Shown: positions 33,057-42,971, numbered from the stretch's first letter. The stretch is 64,000 nt of DNA from Rhinopithecimicrobium faecis (GCA_017942165.1 JAGKSB010000007.1:1-64000); one strand, 5' to 3'. The notes: a model not told the origin generated them from the letters alone. Program-made: numbers and translations.

Positions 33057-33089
33057 AATTAAGTAAGCCCTAGGGCTTACTTAATTTTT
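33057..33089 (+). terminator. Intrinsic terminator after the MBL-like gene
   Basis: A perfect 30-bp palindrome (33057-33086) centred on CTAG forms a 13-bp stem and is followed by UUUUUG. It starts 9 nt after the stop. Confidence 0.88.
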
Positions 33090-33147
33090 GATAATATTTT
33101 TAGCAAAAAAGCGCCCTTTTTAGTAATTTAGCCTAAAAAGGAAGATC

Positions 33148-35253
33148 TTGGCAGAATTAACACATATCACCCCTATTGAATACCTGAAAGGTGTAGGACC
33201 TCAGAAAGCAGATGTGCTTAAAAAGGAATTACAAATCTTCACGATCGGTGATCTTTTGCACTATTATCCCTTCCGCTACAACGACCGCACGCAATTTCAT
33301 AAAATACGTGAGCTGAACACCGATATGTATGCTGCGCAAGTTTTAGGTCGCCTGATAGGCTTACAGGAAGTGGGAGAAAAGCGCGCTAAACGCCTCGTAG
33401 GTCAGTTTAAAGATGAAACGGGCAGCATAGAGCTTGTTTGGTTTCAATCCATCACCTTCCTTCAAAAAAGCCTACAAGTAGGGCAAGTATATGTGCTCTA
33501 TGGAAAGCCTTCAGAATTTAATGGGCACCTTTCTTTTACACATCCAGAAATGGAAGCCTATCAACCGCATGCAAAGCAGATTGGAAATCAAACGCTGCAG
33601 CCCATATACTCCTCGACGGAAAAATTAAAAAAATTCAACTTAGAAAGTAAAGGCATTCAAAAGCTTGTGCAGCAAGCACTGGAAATTGTCCTGCGCACGA
33701 TTACCGAGGAAGTGCCGACATATATCCTTCAGAAGCATGCGCTTGTAAGCTTGCCACAAGCAATCCTTGCAATCCATTTTCCACAAAATCAGCAGGAGCT
33801 CAGCCAAGCAATTAAACGGTTAAAATTCGATGAGCTTTTTTATATTCAGCTCAAGCTCCTTCGGAATAAGCAGCTGAATACGCAGAAATTCCGTGGTCAG
33901 GTCTTTAATGCCATCGGTGAGAAGTTTAATACCTTCTACAACGAGCGCCTCCCCTTCCCACTGACAAATGCGCAAAAACGCGTCATCAAAGAAATTCGCC
34001 TTGATACTAAGACCGGTGCACAGATGAATAGACTTGTGCAAGGGGATGTGGGCTCCGGAAAGACCGTAGTAGCCCTAATGGCCATGCTATTTGCCGTAGA
34101 CAATGGCTGCCAGGCATGCTTAATGGCACCCACAGAAATCCTTGCGCAACAGCATTATACAGGACTCCAGGAACTCTTGGGAGCAGACATCTGCAACCTC
34201 AAGATTCTAACAGGATCCACCTCCGCCAAGCAGCGACGTATTATCCACGAAGAATTAGAAAATGGCACCCTCGATATCCTAATAGGCACCCATGCGCTTA
34301 TTGAAGATAAGGTGAAATTTAAAAACCTAGGCCTCGTAGTGATTGATGAGCAGCACCGCTTCGGTGTGGAACAGCGTGCCAAGCTATGGCGTAAAAATAC
34401 CATCCCCCCACATATGCTCGTGATGACAGCAACGCCCATTCCGCGTACGCTGGCCATGACCATGTATGGAGATTTAGATATTTCCGTAATCGATGAACTC
34501 CCTGCAGGAAGAAAACCCATCAAAACGGTACACTTCTTCGAAAGCTCCAGGCTACGTATGTTTGGCCTGATGCGGGAAGAAATTGCCAAAGGAAGACAGG
34601 TATACATCGTATTTCCCCTCATTAAAGAGTCGGAAAAGTTAGATTTGCTCTATTTAGAAGCAGGACTGGAAAATTTACAAGTTGAATTTCCACTTCCTGA
34701 CTACCGCATTTCCATTGTACATGGGAAGATGCCTGCCAAAGATAAGGACTTTGAGATGCAGCGCTTCGTAAAAGGGGAAACCCAAATTATGGTGGCTACA
34801 ACGGTCATTGAAGTGGGAGTGAATGTTCCCAATGCCTCGGTAATGATTATAGAAAATTCCGAACGCTTTGGCTTATCACAGCTGCATCAGCTTCGCGGCC
34901 GTGTAGGGCGTGGCGCCGAGCAATCGTACTGTGTACTAATGTCTTCCAATAAATTAAGTAAGGAAGGACGCCTACGCCTAGAAACCATGGTGCGCACCAA
35001 TGATGGCTTTGAAATATCTGAAGTCGATCTGCAGCTGCGTGGCCCCGGAGACATTTCCGGCACACAGCAGTCCGGCATATTAGATCTAAAGCTCGCAAAT
35101 TTAGCAACCGACCAAGCACTCCTTGCTGAAGCGCGAGAAACAGTCATTGCCATCTTTAAAGAAGACCCTGAGTTAAGCAGCCCAGAAAATGCCTTACTCA
35201 AGCGACAACTACAACGAAAAAATACGGGGATTGCCTGGGATAAAATCTCTTAA
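33148..35253 (+). CDS. recG: ATP-dependent DNA helicase RecG
   Basis: This 701-residue enzyme remodels stalled replication forks and branched DNA. An N-terminal wedge/OB domain (HITPIEYLKGVGPQKADVLKKEL, KRLVGQFKDETGSIELVWF) is followed by two helicase domains. Walker A is GDVGSGKT, the DExH box is DEQHRFGVEQR, and then come TATPIPRTL, TTVIEVGVNVPNA and QLRGRVGRG. Its length is typical for the family. The start used is TTG at 33148, 8-9 nt after AAGGAAG. No nearer ATG fits the conserved N-terminus. Confidence 0.97.
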   Translation: MAELTHITPIEYLKGVGPQKADVLKKELQIFTIGDLLHYYPFRYNDRTQFHKIRELNTDMYAAQVLGRLIGLQEVGEKRAKRLVGQFKDETGSIELVWFQSITFLQKSLQVGQVYVLYGKPSEFNGHLSFTHPEMEAYQPHAKQIGNQTLQPIYSSTEKLKKFNLESKGIQKLVQQALEIVLRTITEEVPTYILQKHALVSLPQAILAIHFPQNQQELSQAIKRLKFDELFYIQLKLLRNKQLNTQKFRGQVFNAIGEKFNTFYNERLPFPLTNAQKRVIKEIRLDTKTGAQMNRLVQGDVGSGKTVVALMAMLFAVDNGCQACLMAPTEILAQQHYTGLQELLGADICNLKILTGSTSAKQRRIIHEELENGTLDILIGTHALIEDKVKFKNLGLVVIDEQHRFGVEQRAKLWRKNTIPPHMLVMTATPIPRTLAMTMYGDLDISVIDELPAGRKPIKTVHFFESSRLRMFGLMREEIAKGRQVYIVFPLIKESEKLDLLYLEAGLENLQVEFPLPDYRISIVHGKMPAKDKDFEMQRFVKGETQIMVATTVIEVGVNVPNASVMIIENSERFGLSQLHQLRGRVGRGAEQSYCVLMSSNKLSKEGRLRLETMVRTNDGFEISEVDLQLRGPGDISGTQQSGILDLKLANLATDQALLAEARETVIAIFKEDPELSSPENALLKRQLQRKNTGIAWDKIS

Positions 35254-35260
35254 AAACAAT

Positions 35261-35268
35261 TATCTTTG
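35261..35268 (+). promoter_or_regulatory. -7 box of the hflX-lipB operon
   Basis: TATCTTTG matches TAnnTTTG exactly. Transcription would start near 35272, just before a stem-forming leader. Confidence 0.55.
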
Positions 35269-35273
35269 TCTAC

Positions 35274-35314
35274 CTGTTAGCTTATTAAGGGTCTTGAAAG
35301 CCCTCCGCTAACAG
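35274..35314 (+). promoter_or_regulatory. Two-tier hairpin in the hflX leader
   Basis: CTGTTAGC (35274-35281) pairs with GCTAACAG (35307-35314), and inside it AGGG (35288-35291) pairs with CCCT (35301-35304). It would begin almost at the predicted transcript 5' end, 16 nt before the hflX ATG, with no U-tract. Confidence 0.5.
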
Positions 35315-35329
35315 TTATAATTACATCAT

Positions 35330-36517
35330 ATGGCTAGATTCAAAATACACGAAACCGCAATAAAACAAGAAACAGCAGTTCTAATCTCTGTAATCACCCC
35401 TTCTGTAACGGAAGCCAAGGCGAAGGAGTATTTAGAAGAGCTGGAGTTTCTCGTGCAGACCGCAGGCGGAAGAACGGAAGGTATCTTTACGCAAAAATTA
35501 GCGTACCCTGATCGTGCGACTTTTGTAGGATCTGGAAAACTCGAAGAAATAAAAAATTATATCGACGCAGAGGAAATTGATATGGTCGTCTTCGATGATG
35601 AGCTAAGTCCTTCGCAACTTCGAAATATTGAACGCGAACTGAAAGTTAAAGTCTTGGATCGCTCCAATTTAATCTTAGATATATTTGCCCGCCATGCGCA
35701 ATCTGCGCAAGCAAAAACGCAGGTGGAATTAGCGCAGCTCCAGTATTTACTACCCCGCTTAACACGGATGTGGACCCACTTGGAACGTCAGCGTGGAGGT
35801 ATTGGTATGCGCGGTCCCGGAGAGAGCCAGATAGAAACAGATAGACGTATTATCTTAAATAAAATATCCCTTTTCAAAGAGCGCCTTAAGAATATCGACC
35901 GTCAGAATGAAACGCAACGTAAGAACCGTGGCGAGATGATTCGCGTAGCCTTAGTAGGCTATACCAACGTAGGTAAATCTACGATCATGAATATGATCTC
36001 CAAATCGGATGTCCTTATTGAAAATAAATTATTTGCAACCTTAGATACTACGGTCAGAAAAGTAGTCATAGATAATTTACCGTTCCTGCTATCCGATACG
36101 GTAGGATTTATCCGAAAATTACCTCACCACCTCGTAGAGTGCTTTAAATCCACCTTAGACGAGGTACGCGAGGCTGACATCTTAATTCATGTCGTAGATA
36201 TCTCCCATCCAAATTTCGAAGATCATATCCATGCCGTGAATGAAACGTTAAAAGATATCGATGCCTTAGATAAACCTGTGATTACAGTATTCAATAAAAT
36301 TGATGCTTACGTTCCTGCGATTGAAGAAGGAGAAGAGGAAGATAAAATTATTACTATTGAAGATTTCAAAAATAGCTGGATGGGAAAAAATTCCGATCCT
36401 GTAATTTTCTTATCAGCAACGAATAAGACTAATTTAGAGGAGTTTAAGGAATTGCTATATCAGGTCATTAAAGATAAACATATCGCACGCTATCCGTTTA
36501 ATAATCTATTGTACTAA
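35330..36517 (+). CDS. hflX: Ribosome-associated GTPase HflX
   Basis: The protein has 395 residues. An N-terminal HflX domain (FVGSGKLEEIKNYI, VVFDDELSPSQLRNIE) and the GMRGPGESQIETDRR linker lead into a G domain. This has VALVGYTNVGKST (G1), DTTVRK (G2), SDTVGFIRKLP (G3) and FNKIDA (G4). HflX splits or rescues stalled 70S ribosomes under stress. It lies 5 nt upstream of lipB, which suggests co-transcription. Confidence 0.96.
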   Translation: MARFKIHETAIKQETAVLISVITPSVTEAKAKEYLEELEFLVQTAGGRTEGIFTQKLAYPDRATFVGSGKLEEIKNYIDAEEIDMVVFDDELSPSQLRNIERELKVKVLDRSNLILDIFARHAQSAQAKTQVELAQLQYLLPRLTRMWTHLERQRGGIGMRGPGESQIETDRRIILNKISLFKERLKNIDRQNETQRKNRGEMIRVALVGYTNVGKSTIMNMISKSDVLIENKLFATLDTTVRKVVIDNLPFLLSDTVGFIRKLPHHLVECFKSTLDEVREADILIHVVDISHPNFEDHIHAVNETLKDIDALDKPVITVFNKIDAYVPAIEEGEEEDKIITIEDFKNSWMGKNSDPVIFLSATNKTNLEEFKELLYQVIKDKHIARYPFNNLLY

Positions 36518-36522
36518 TAGCC

Positions 36523-37227
36523 ATGAACAAAAAAGTAACCTTTATTGATTGGGGCCTCCAAGATTACCAAGTCGCTTGGGATAAGCAAGGAGATCTATTC
36601 AGTAAGGTCGTGGAAACGAAAACTAATAACCGACTTCAAAATACGGCGGTACCCACGGATAACTTCTTAGTTTTTACGGAGCACCCCCATGTATATACAT
36701 TGGGGAATTCTGGGAAATTTGAGCATTTATTATTAGATGAACAGGGACTTCAAGAAAAACAAGCTACTTACTATAAGATCAACCGCGGTGGGGATATCAC
36801 CTACCATGGCCCGGGACAACTTGTAGGCTATCCAATCTTAGATTTGGAAAATTTCTTTACGGATATCCACCTCTATTTACGTACGCTAGAGGAAGCTATT
36901 ATTCTTACATTGGCTGATTACGGCATTGCTGCAGGACGCTACCCAGGATATACCGGCGTTTGGTTAGATCCCGATAAGGAGTCTGCTAGAAAGATCTGCG
37001 CCATGGGCGTTCGAGCAAGCAGGTGGGTAACCATGCATGGCTTCGCCTTTAACGTAAACACCGATTTGAGTTACTTCAAGAATATTGTCCCTTGTGGCAT
37101 TGATGATAAGGCCGTTGCCTCCATGGAAGGAGAGTTAGGCTATAAACTAAATATGGATGAAGTTAAGAATACGTTAAAGAATCATATCGCTCAACTGTTT
37201 CAGATGGACCTACGAAGCGAAGATTAA
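36523..37227 (+). CDS. lipB: Octanoyl-[acyl-carrier-protein]:protein N-octanoyltransferase LipB
   Basis: This 234-residue enzyme moves octanoate from ACP to lipoyl domains, the first step of lipoate synthesis. Visible motifs are TEHPHVYTLGNSG, RGGDITYHGPGQLVGYPI, the catalytic Lys in ARKICAMGVR and the catalytic Cys in NIVPCGIDDK. The gene follows hflX by 5 nt. Its last 18 nt overlap the 3' end of the convergent MBL hydrolase gene. Confidence 0.96.
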   Translation: MNKKVTFIDWGLQDYQVAWDKQGDLFSKVVETKTNNRLQNTAVPTDNFLVFTEHPHVYTLGNSGKFEHLLLDEQGLQEKQATYYKINRGGDITYHGPGQLVGYPILDLENFFTDIHLYLRTLEEAIILTLADYGIAAGRYPGYTGVWLDPDKESARKICAMGVRASRWVTMHGFAFNVNTDLSYFKNIVPCGIDDKAVASMEGELGYKLNMDEVKNTLKNHIAQLFQMDLRSED

Positions 37228-38004
37228 AGCATTATTTACACGGAGTTGTTTGCAGTCAAACAGCTCCGTTTCTTTTTCACGGGTTGCCACTGTCAGCTGA
37301 ATGCCGTTGCAATGTGGGGCAAAGAGTGTCTCAACAATCTCTACGGTATTATTCTGCCCTGAGAGATGGGAAAGAATGAGATGCTGCAAGGACTCACTGC
37401 GGTGTTCTGTGAAAATAGCTAACGCTGAAGCATTTGAAATATGCCCCCAACCTCCAGAAATCCTATTTTTCAGGAAATAGGAATACCTTCCTTTAGCCAG
37501 CATTTCAGCATCATAATTAGCTTCTAAGAATAGGACATGGCAGTTGGATACCGCAGCAATTACATGCTCACAGGCGCGTCCTAAATCCGTGAGCACCGCA
37601 ATTTGATGCTGCCCATTGGAAACCATAAACGAACAAGGCTCTTTGGCATCATGGAATTTTGGAATCCCCTGAACAGTAAGGGCCCCAATCTGCACCTCCC
37701 CATCCACTGCCATCAGATGGACGAGCTCCTCAGGGAGTCTTAATTTACTCCCCGCATAGGTGCCCGCTGTAAGGTACACAGGGATCTGATAACGCTTACA
37801 GAAAACCGAAAGCCCCTTAATATGATCGGTATGCTCATGGGTGATAAAGAGCGCTTTTACCTGTGCCGGGTTGATCCCTAAGTTCAGCATACGTAATTCC
37901 ATATGCTTGCAGTTAATACCGGCATCAACTAAAATAATATCTTCTCCCTGCGCTATATAATAGCAATTTCCATTAGATCCTGAGGCGATCGCTGCATACT
38001 TCAT
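37210..38004 (-). CDS. MBL-fold metallohydrolase (YycJ/WalJ-like)
   Basis: The protein has 264 residues. It keeps the complete zinc motif THEHTDH, plus HDAKEPCSF, DLG in VLTDLGRA and a C-terminal LSHLSGQNN. The start MKYAAIASGSNGNCYYI resembles the YycJ/WalJ branch (SSGSxGNxxY), which may have exonuclease activity in cell-wall regulation or DNA mismatch processing in Firmicutes. The function here is not established. It lies 16 nt after sdaA on the same strand, and its 3' end overlaps convergent lipB. Confidence 0.88.
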   Translation of the reverse strand: MKYAAIASGSNGNCYYIAQGEDIILVDAGINCKHMELRMLNLGINPAQVKALFITHEHTDHIKGLSVFCKRYQIPVYLTAGTYAGSKLRLPEELVHLMAVDGEVQIGALTVQGIPKFHDAKEPCSFMVSNGQHQIAVLTDLGRACEHVIAAVSNCHVLFLEANYDAEMLAKGRYSYFLKNRISGGWGHISNASALAIFTEHRSESLQHLILSHLSGQNNTVEIVETLFAPHCNGIQLTVATREKETELFDCKQLRVNNALIFAS

Positions 38005-38020
38005 CTGACAAAGATAGGTA

Positions 38021-39448
38021 TTAACACTCGGGTAAACTTAATGGAATTTGAATCGCTAATCCACCATCAGCTGTTTCCTTATATTTAGCGTTCATATCTT
38101 GGGCCGTTTCCCACATGGTTCTAACCACATGGTCTAATGACACCTTTGCCTTATCAGGATTCGACTGCAGGGCTAATTGTGCTGCTGTAATCGCCTTAAT
38201 TGCTCCCATGGTATTACGTTCAATGCATGGAATCTGCACCAAGCCCCCAATCGGATCACAGGTCAACCCTAGGTGATGCTCCATGGCAATTTCTGCCGCC
38301 ATCATAACTTGTCGCTGGGAGCCTCCCAAACATTCTGTTAATGCGCCTGCGGCCATCGCCGAGGAAACACCAATCTCTGCTTGGCATCCGCCCATAGCTG
38401 CAGAAATGGTCGCCCCTTTCTTAAAGATAGAGCCTATTTCTGAGGCTGTAAGTATAAATTGTATAATCTTATCTTCCGTATTCCCTTGGTGGAAGCAGAT
38501 GAAATATTGCAATACGGCAGGTATAACGCCTGAAGCCCCATTTGTTGGCGCTGTGACAACTCTACCAAAAGAAGCATTTTCCTCATTTACGGCCAAGGCG
38601 AAGCAACTTACCCAATCTAAGATATAGCCAAAATCTTGGCCTCCAGCACAGATTGCTGCAATCCAACTTTCGTAGTCCGAATAAGGACGATCTTTCAACA
38701 AGCGCTTATTCAGCTTCGCCGCCCGACGTTCCACATGCAAGCCTCCAGGGAGTGTTCCCGCCGTATGACAACCTCTGTAAATACAGTTTTTTATGACCTC
38801 ATAAATTTCTAGTACTCCGGCTTTAGTCTCACTCTCCTCACGCCAAGCATGCTCATTTTCAAGCACTAACTCCGATATTTTAAGACCTGTCTTCATGGTC
38901 CAATGAAGCAGCTCCTTCGCATTTTCAACTGGAAAAGGTAGGTCTACTTCTATTTTCCCGTTATCAGCTTCATTCTCCTGTACGACAAATCCCCCTCCAA
39001 TGGAGTAATAGGTCTCCGAAACAGCCTTTCCATTTGTTAAAAAAGCTTGAAACGTAAGTGCATTGGGATGAAAAGGTAAACTTTCAGTATAAAGAAATAG
39101 TAAATCCGCCGTATAATCAAAAGGTATCCGTTTCGTAGACCCCAGCTGCAGCTCCTTCATCACCTTAATATTCTCTACCTTAGGAGTAACATGATTCACA
39201 TCAAAAGTCACTGGATCATCACCACTTAAGCCCAGAAGCACAGCGATATCCGTCCCGTGACCGATCCCCGTCTTTGCGAGGGAGCCATAGAGTAATATTT
39301 TCACGGATTCCACCAACGCTAGATTATCAGAATTCTTAAGCTTTAGCACAAACTGCTGTGCTGCACGCCAGGGGCCCAAAGTATGTGAACTGGAAGGTCC
39401 AATACCTATCTTAAACATATCAAAAACGGAAATCTGCTCTCTTATCAT
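38021..39448 (-). CDS. sdaA: L-serine ammonia-lyase (iron-sulfur), SdaA
   Basis: This 475-residue single-chain enzyme converts L-serine to pyruvate and ammonia. The beta domain comes first ([23 protein letters not shown]), then the alpha domain. The conserved cluster cysteines lie in [21 protein letters not shown] and QIPCIERN, so an oxygen-sensitive 4Fe-4S cluster is expected. [15 protein letters not shown] is also diagnostic. It is divergently arranged with the second GHL10 gene, with back-to-back -7 boxes between them. Confidence 0.96.
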   Translation of the reverse strand: MIREQISVFDMFKIGIGPSSSHTLGPWRAAQQFVLKLKNSDNLALVESVKILLYGSLAKTGIGHGTDIAVLLGLSGDDPVTFDVNHVTPKVENIKVMKELQLGSTKRIPFDYTADLLFLYTESLPFHPNALTFQAFLTNGKAVSETYYSIGGGFVVQENEADNGKIEVDLPFPVENAKELLHWTMKTGLKISELVLENEHAWREESETKAGVLEIYEVIKNCIYRGCHTAGTLPGGLHVERRAAKLNKRLLKDRPYSDYESWIAAICAGGQDFGYILDWVSCFALAVNEENASFGRVVTAPTNGASGVIPAVLQYFICFHQGNTEDKIIQFILTASEIGSIFKKGATISAAMGGCQAEIGVSSAMAAGALTECLGGSQRQVMMAAEIAMEHHLGLTCDPIGGLVQIPCIERNTMGAIKAITAAQLALQSNPDKAKVSLDHVVRTMWETAQDMNAKYKETADGGLAIQIPLSLPEC

Positions 39449-39470
39449 GCTACAAAATACTTAATGCCAA

Positions 39471-39478
39471 CAAATGTA
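39471..39478 (-). promoter_or_regulatory. -7 box of sdaA
   Basis: TACATTTG on the minus strand matches TAnnTTTG exactly and lies 22 nt before the sdaA start codon. Confidence 0.5.
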
Positions 39479-39497
39479 ATTCTTTTTTCATAATTGC

Positions 39498-39505
39498 TAT
39501 CTTTA
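39498..39505 (+). promoter_or_regulatory. -7 box of the second GHL10 gene
   Basis: TATCTTTA differs from TAnnTTTG only in the last base and lies 23 nt before the ATG. It is back to back with the sdaA box. Confidence 0.4.
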
Positions 39506-39528
39506 CATCCTCAATTTTTAGCGTACAT

Positions 39529-41055
39529 ATGTTATATCGAATCATAGGATTTATCCTACTTTGTTGCTGCGGAACTTTTATTACACATGCAAAACCGAGC
39601 CCTAAGCGTGAATTACGCGGTGTATGGCTCTCTACCATCGGGAATATTGATTGGCCCACAGTTATGGGCGCCAGTAAAGAGAAACAACAAGAAGAGTTGA
39701 TTCGTATTCTAGATGAGCATCAAAAGACAGGTATAAATGCGTTATTTTTTCAAATTAGACCTGCTGCAGACGCTTTTTATAAAAGCTCGAAAGAGCCCTG
39801 GTCCCGTTACCTAACGGGGGTTCAAGGAAAAGATCCCCAATATGACCCTTTAGCATTTATTATTGAAGAAGCTCATAAGCGTGGCATGGAGCTTCATGCT
39901 TGGATTAATCCCTACCGTGCATCGACGACCTTAAATGCAAAGCACTTCGCTGCCGATCATATTACACGCACAAAACCGGAGTGGTTCTTCACCTATGGCG
40001 GGAAAAAATTATTTAACCCCGGTATTCCCGCGGTTCGCAAACATATCATCGACGTTATTGTAGAAGTTGTAAAAAACTATGATGTCGATGGCATTCACTT
40101 TGACGATTACTTCTACCCCTACCCCGATGCCCATAATACGCCCATCCCGGATCAGCAAACCTACCGCAGCTATGGCGCAGGGTTCACAACAATTGCTGAC
40201 TGGAGAAGGCATAATGTAGATCTGTTGATTCAAGGCTTAGGACAGGCGATAAAAAAAGAAAAAACCTATGTCAAATACGGCATTAGCCCCTTTGGAATCT
40301 GGGATAATAAACGTGACAATCCCCAAGGTTCTGCTACCGGTGGCCTGAGTGGCTACCGTACTTTATACGCCGATGCTATGAAATGGATGAAAGAAGGGTG
40401 GATCGATTATATTGCACCACAAATTTATTTTCCATTTCAAAACCGTGCTGCGGCGTATGAAGTATTGGTAAGCTGGTGGCAGCAGCACACCTATGAGCGT
40501 CATTTCTATATCGGCCATGGTGCTTATCGGGTGACAGAAAATAACCAAGGGTGGACTGAGCGTAATCAGATTCCACGTCAGGTAAGGCACCTACGGGAGG
40601 AACCTTTAGTACATGGGTCGATTTATTTCAGCTCCAAATCCCTAAGTCATAATCTAGCGGGCTTACGCGACTCCCTGCAGTATGACCTGTATCGCTTACC
40701 AGCACTGCCGCCAACGATGCCATGGCTAGATAGCATCGCCCCACAAGCACCATTTGGTCTTCAGGCATTCCCCGCAGCGCATAAAAAAGCGGTTAATCTG
40801 CTTTGGCAAACACCCGATAAAGCCGCTGACGAGGAGGATGTCTACGGTTATATTATCTATCGATTCCCTGTAAAAGAAGCCATTGATTTAACGCGCGCTG
40901 ACCGCATTATACATATCAGCTATGAGGCGAATAACCTGCAATTTGAAGATAGTAAAGTGCAGCCACAAAGAACATATAACTATGTGGTAACGGCTATTGA
41001 CCGCTTGAAAAACGAAAGTCCAGCTTCCAATATACGCGAAATAAATATCCCTTAA
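39529..41055 (+). CDS. GHL10-family glycosyl hydrolase (copy 2)
   Basis: The protein has 508 residues. A signal peptide (MLYRIIGFILLCCCGTFITHA) is followed by the GHL10 barrel: LRGVWLSTIGNIDWPT, QIRPAADAFYKS, LHAWINPYRAST, DGIHFDDYFYPYP, YGISPFGIWD and YIAPQIYFPF. A fibronectin-like C-terminal domain (about 420-508) follows. Cysteines in the signal region (CCCG) leave open whether it is a lipoprotein. It is a paralogue of the gene at 28885-30483 and is next to the NagZ-like gene (convergent, shared terminator), which again suggests peptidoglycan glycan as substrate. Confidence 0.9.
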   Translation: MLYRIIGFILLCCCGTFITHAKPSPKRELRGVWLSTIGNIDWPTVMGASKEKQQEELIRILDEHQKTGINALFFQIRPAADAFYKSSKEPWSRYLTGVQGKDPQYDPLAFIIEEAHKRGMELHAWINPYRASTTLNAKHFAADHITRTKPEWFFTYGGKKLFNPGIPAVRKHIIDVIVEVVKNYDVDGIHFDDYFYPYPDAHNTPIPDQQTYRSYGAGFTTIADWRRHNVDLLIQGLGQAIKKEKTYVKYGISPFGIWDNKRDNPQGSATGGLSGYRTLYADAMKWMKEGWIDYIAPQIYFPFQNRAAAYEVLVSWWQQHTYERHFYIGHGAYRVTENNQGWTERNQIPRQVRHLREEPLVHGSIYFSSKSLSHNLAGLRDSLQYDLYRLPALPPTMPWLDSIAPQAPFGLQAFPAAHKKAVNLLWQTPDKAADEEDVYGYIIYRFPVKEAIDLTRADRIIHISYEANNLQFEDSKVQPQRTYNYVVTAIDRLKNESPASNIREINIP

Positions 41056-41071
41056 AAAGGAAAAATTAGTC

Positions 41072-41101
41072 AAAAAAAAAGGCGGTCAATGACCGCCTTT
41101 T
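41072..41101. terminator. Bidirectional terminator between GHL10 copy 2 and nagZ
   Basis: A 10-bp stem AAAGGCGGTC/GACCGCCTTT with a 3-nt loop has nine U on the minus side and UUUUC on the plus side. It serves both convergent genes and is stronger for nagZ. Confidence 0.88.
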
Positions 41102-41115
41102 CTTGCAAATGGAGT

Positions 41116-42822
41116 TTATTTGCCATCCCCAAATTTGTAGGATTTATTAATAGTTACTGGTAATTTTCCACTCGTTTTAATCTGACCTGTCAATGCTCTT
41201 ACCGCAGCTGACTGCATAAAAGAATCATTCTGGTAGGTTAATAGAATACTTTTTGATTTAGAAAGACCTGCTACATCTGCAAGCGCATAGGCATTCGTCA
41301 TCATGACAACTGTAGATTTCTTGGCTAACTTCGCCACGACAGCACGTACACCTTCATTTAACGTTAATGTAGGCTTTGGACGTAAGCGATTGTCATGAAT
41401 CGCTAAGATAACTTGCTTTGCTCCCTTAGTAGCTTTTAAAGCCGCTTTAATGGACGCTTCTGAAGCCGTATCCGGTAGGAACACCTGCGTTACCTGCGCT
41501 AATTCTGCCGTCAGCTCCTTTTCAAACTGCTGCGCAGCAGGGATACCAATAGAGATAATTGTAGTCTTAGCATTTTTCTTAAAAGACTTCAATTTAGCAT
41601 TGGAATTTAAGAGCGTTACTGAAGCATCCGAAAGACGCGCAAGTAGCTGCTTAGACTCAGGTCTGTTTAACTCGTTTACTAAATTAGGAATCGCTACAGG
41701 CTTATAGTTATTTAAGCCTAACCAGTATTTTGAAGCTAAGACTTTCTTCACGCGCATATCCAAATCCGATTGTTGAATACGACCGTCAGCAATTGCTTTC
41801 ACAATTAAATCAATCGCTCGTGCCGAATTTTCTGAGATTTCTAATAGATCATGTCCCGCAATAATAGCGCGCACATCAGCCTCCCCATTAGGGAAGAATT
41901 TCTTAGCGCCCTTCATGTCCATTGCATCTGTAACAATAAGTCCACGGTAGCCCAATTCTTCGCGCAAAATTCCCGTAACAATAGGCTTAGAAATAGACGA
42001 TGGCATATTTGGCGTCGGATCTAAGGAAGGGATATTCATATGTGCCACCATAATTGCTGGTGTGCCGGATTTGATCATCTCCTTAAATGGATACATTTCC
42101 AATGAATCTAAACGCTCCTTAGAAAAGGGTAATTGTGGGAGATCATGATGTGAATCAGTTTCCGTATCGCCATGTCCTGGAAAATGTTTTAGCGAGGTAA
42201 TAATTCCACCATCAACCATCCCATTCATATAAGCCTTAGCTTTGGAAGTAACATTATATTTATTGTCCCCAAAAGAACGAACACCAATTACAGGGTTTAG
42301 CGGATTATTATTGATATCTACGACAGGCGCAAAATTAAAGTGCATACCAATACGTAAAAAGTCTTTCGCCACTTCTACTCCCATATCATATAAAAGGGCT
42401 TCATTCTGCACAGCACCTAATGTCATTTGGTAAGGGTAAGAAATCGTAGAGTCCGGTAGACGCATTCCTAAGCCCCACTCACCATCATAGGTCACCAATA
42501 AAGGAACTTTAGATACTGATTGGTATTTATTTAACATGTCAGCATGACGCACTGGCCCTCCTTGGAAGACTACCAAACCACCCAATTGTTCTTTTTGAAT
42601 AACTTGTTTTACCGAATCCGTATATGCATCACCCAGATTAGTATGTGCACGCACTAAAAATAGTTGACCTACACGTTCTTTGGGGGTCAAACTATTGAAT
42701 ACGGAGTCTACCCAAGCGTGTTGTGAATTTATGAAGGGTACAAAAGCAGGTTTTTTTTGCGCTTTTGTGACAGAAATAGACATCGCAGTAAGTGCAACAC
42801 CTAAAAGAATATTTTTAAACAT
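41116..42822 (-). CDS. nagZ: Exported beta-N-acetylglucosaminidase, GH3 (NagZ-like)
   Basis: This 568-residue protein has a signal peptide ending near VTKAQ and a GH3 TIM barrel (about 35-375). It carries the NagZ signature KHFPGHGDTETDSHHDLP (212-229), including the Asp223/His225 acid-base dyad, and the nucleophile Asp299 in IVTDAMDMKG. A second alpha/beta domain follows (about 390-568), as in two-domain Bacillus subtilis NagZ. It removes GlcNAc from chain ends and would alternate with NamZ on peptide-free glycan. Many Bacteroidota homologues carry an extra beta-lactamase-like domain, which is absent here. It has a clear own promoter. Confidence 0.92.
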   Translation of the reverse strand: MFKNILLGVALTAMSISVTKAQKKPAFVPFINSQHAWVDSVFNSLTPKERVGQLFLVRAHTNLGDAYTDSVKQVIQKEQLGGLVVFQGGPVRHADMLNKYQSVSKVPLLVTYDGEWGLGMRLPDSTISYPYQMTLGAVQNEALLYDMGVEVAKDFLRIGMHFNFAPVVDINNNPLNPVIGVRSFGDNKYNVTSKAKAYMNGMVDGGIITSLKHFPGHGDTETDSHHDLPQLPFSKERLDSLEMYPFKEMIKSGTPAIMVAHMNIPSLDPTPNMPSSISKPIVTGILREELGYRGLIVTDAMDMKGAKKFFPNGEADVRAIIAGHDLLEISENSARAIDLIVKAIADGRIQQSDLDMRVKKVLASKYWLGLNNYKPVAIPNLVNELNRPESKQLLARLSDASVTLLNSNAKLKSFKKNAKTTIISIGIPAAQQFEKELTAELAQVTQVFLPDTASEASIKAALKATKGAKQVILAIHDNRLRPKPTLTLNEGVRAVVAKLAKKSTVVMMTNAYALADVAGLSKSKSILLTYQNDSFMQSAAVRALTGQIKTSGKLPVTINKSYKFGDGK

Positions 42823-42905
42823 AAGTATGAATTAATCAGTAAATAGGTGTTACGAAATACGTTAAAATTTTGCACATAAAAAACTCTTTTATGCATTTTG
42901 TTACA

Positions 42906-42938
42906 CAAATTTATTTTTTAACAGCATAAATGCGCAAA
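42906..42938 (-). promoter_or_regulatory. Promoter of nagZ
   Basis: On the minus strand TTTG (42938-42935) and TAAATTTG (42913-42906) are separated by 21 nt, an exact -33/-7 match. The predicted leader is about 80 nt. Confidence 0.7.
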
Positions 42939-42971
42939 CCATGCTTAAATGACACTAATTAAAGGTTGCTT

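Noticed and set aside
34155..34622. 155-codon antisense frame inside recG
   Set aside because: recG is fully conserved through this stretch, and the antisense product has no recognisable features.
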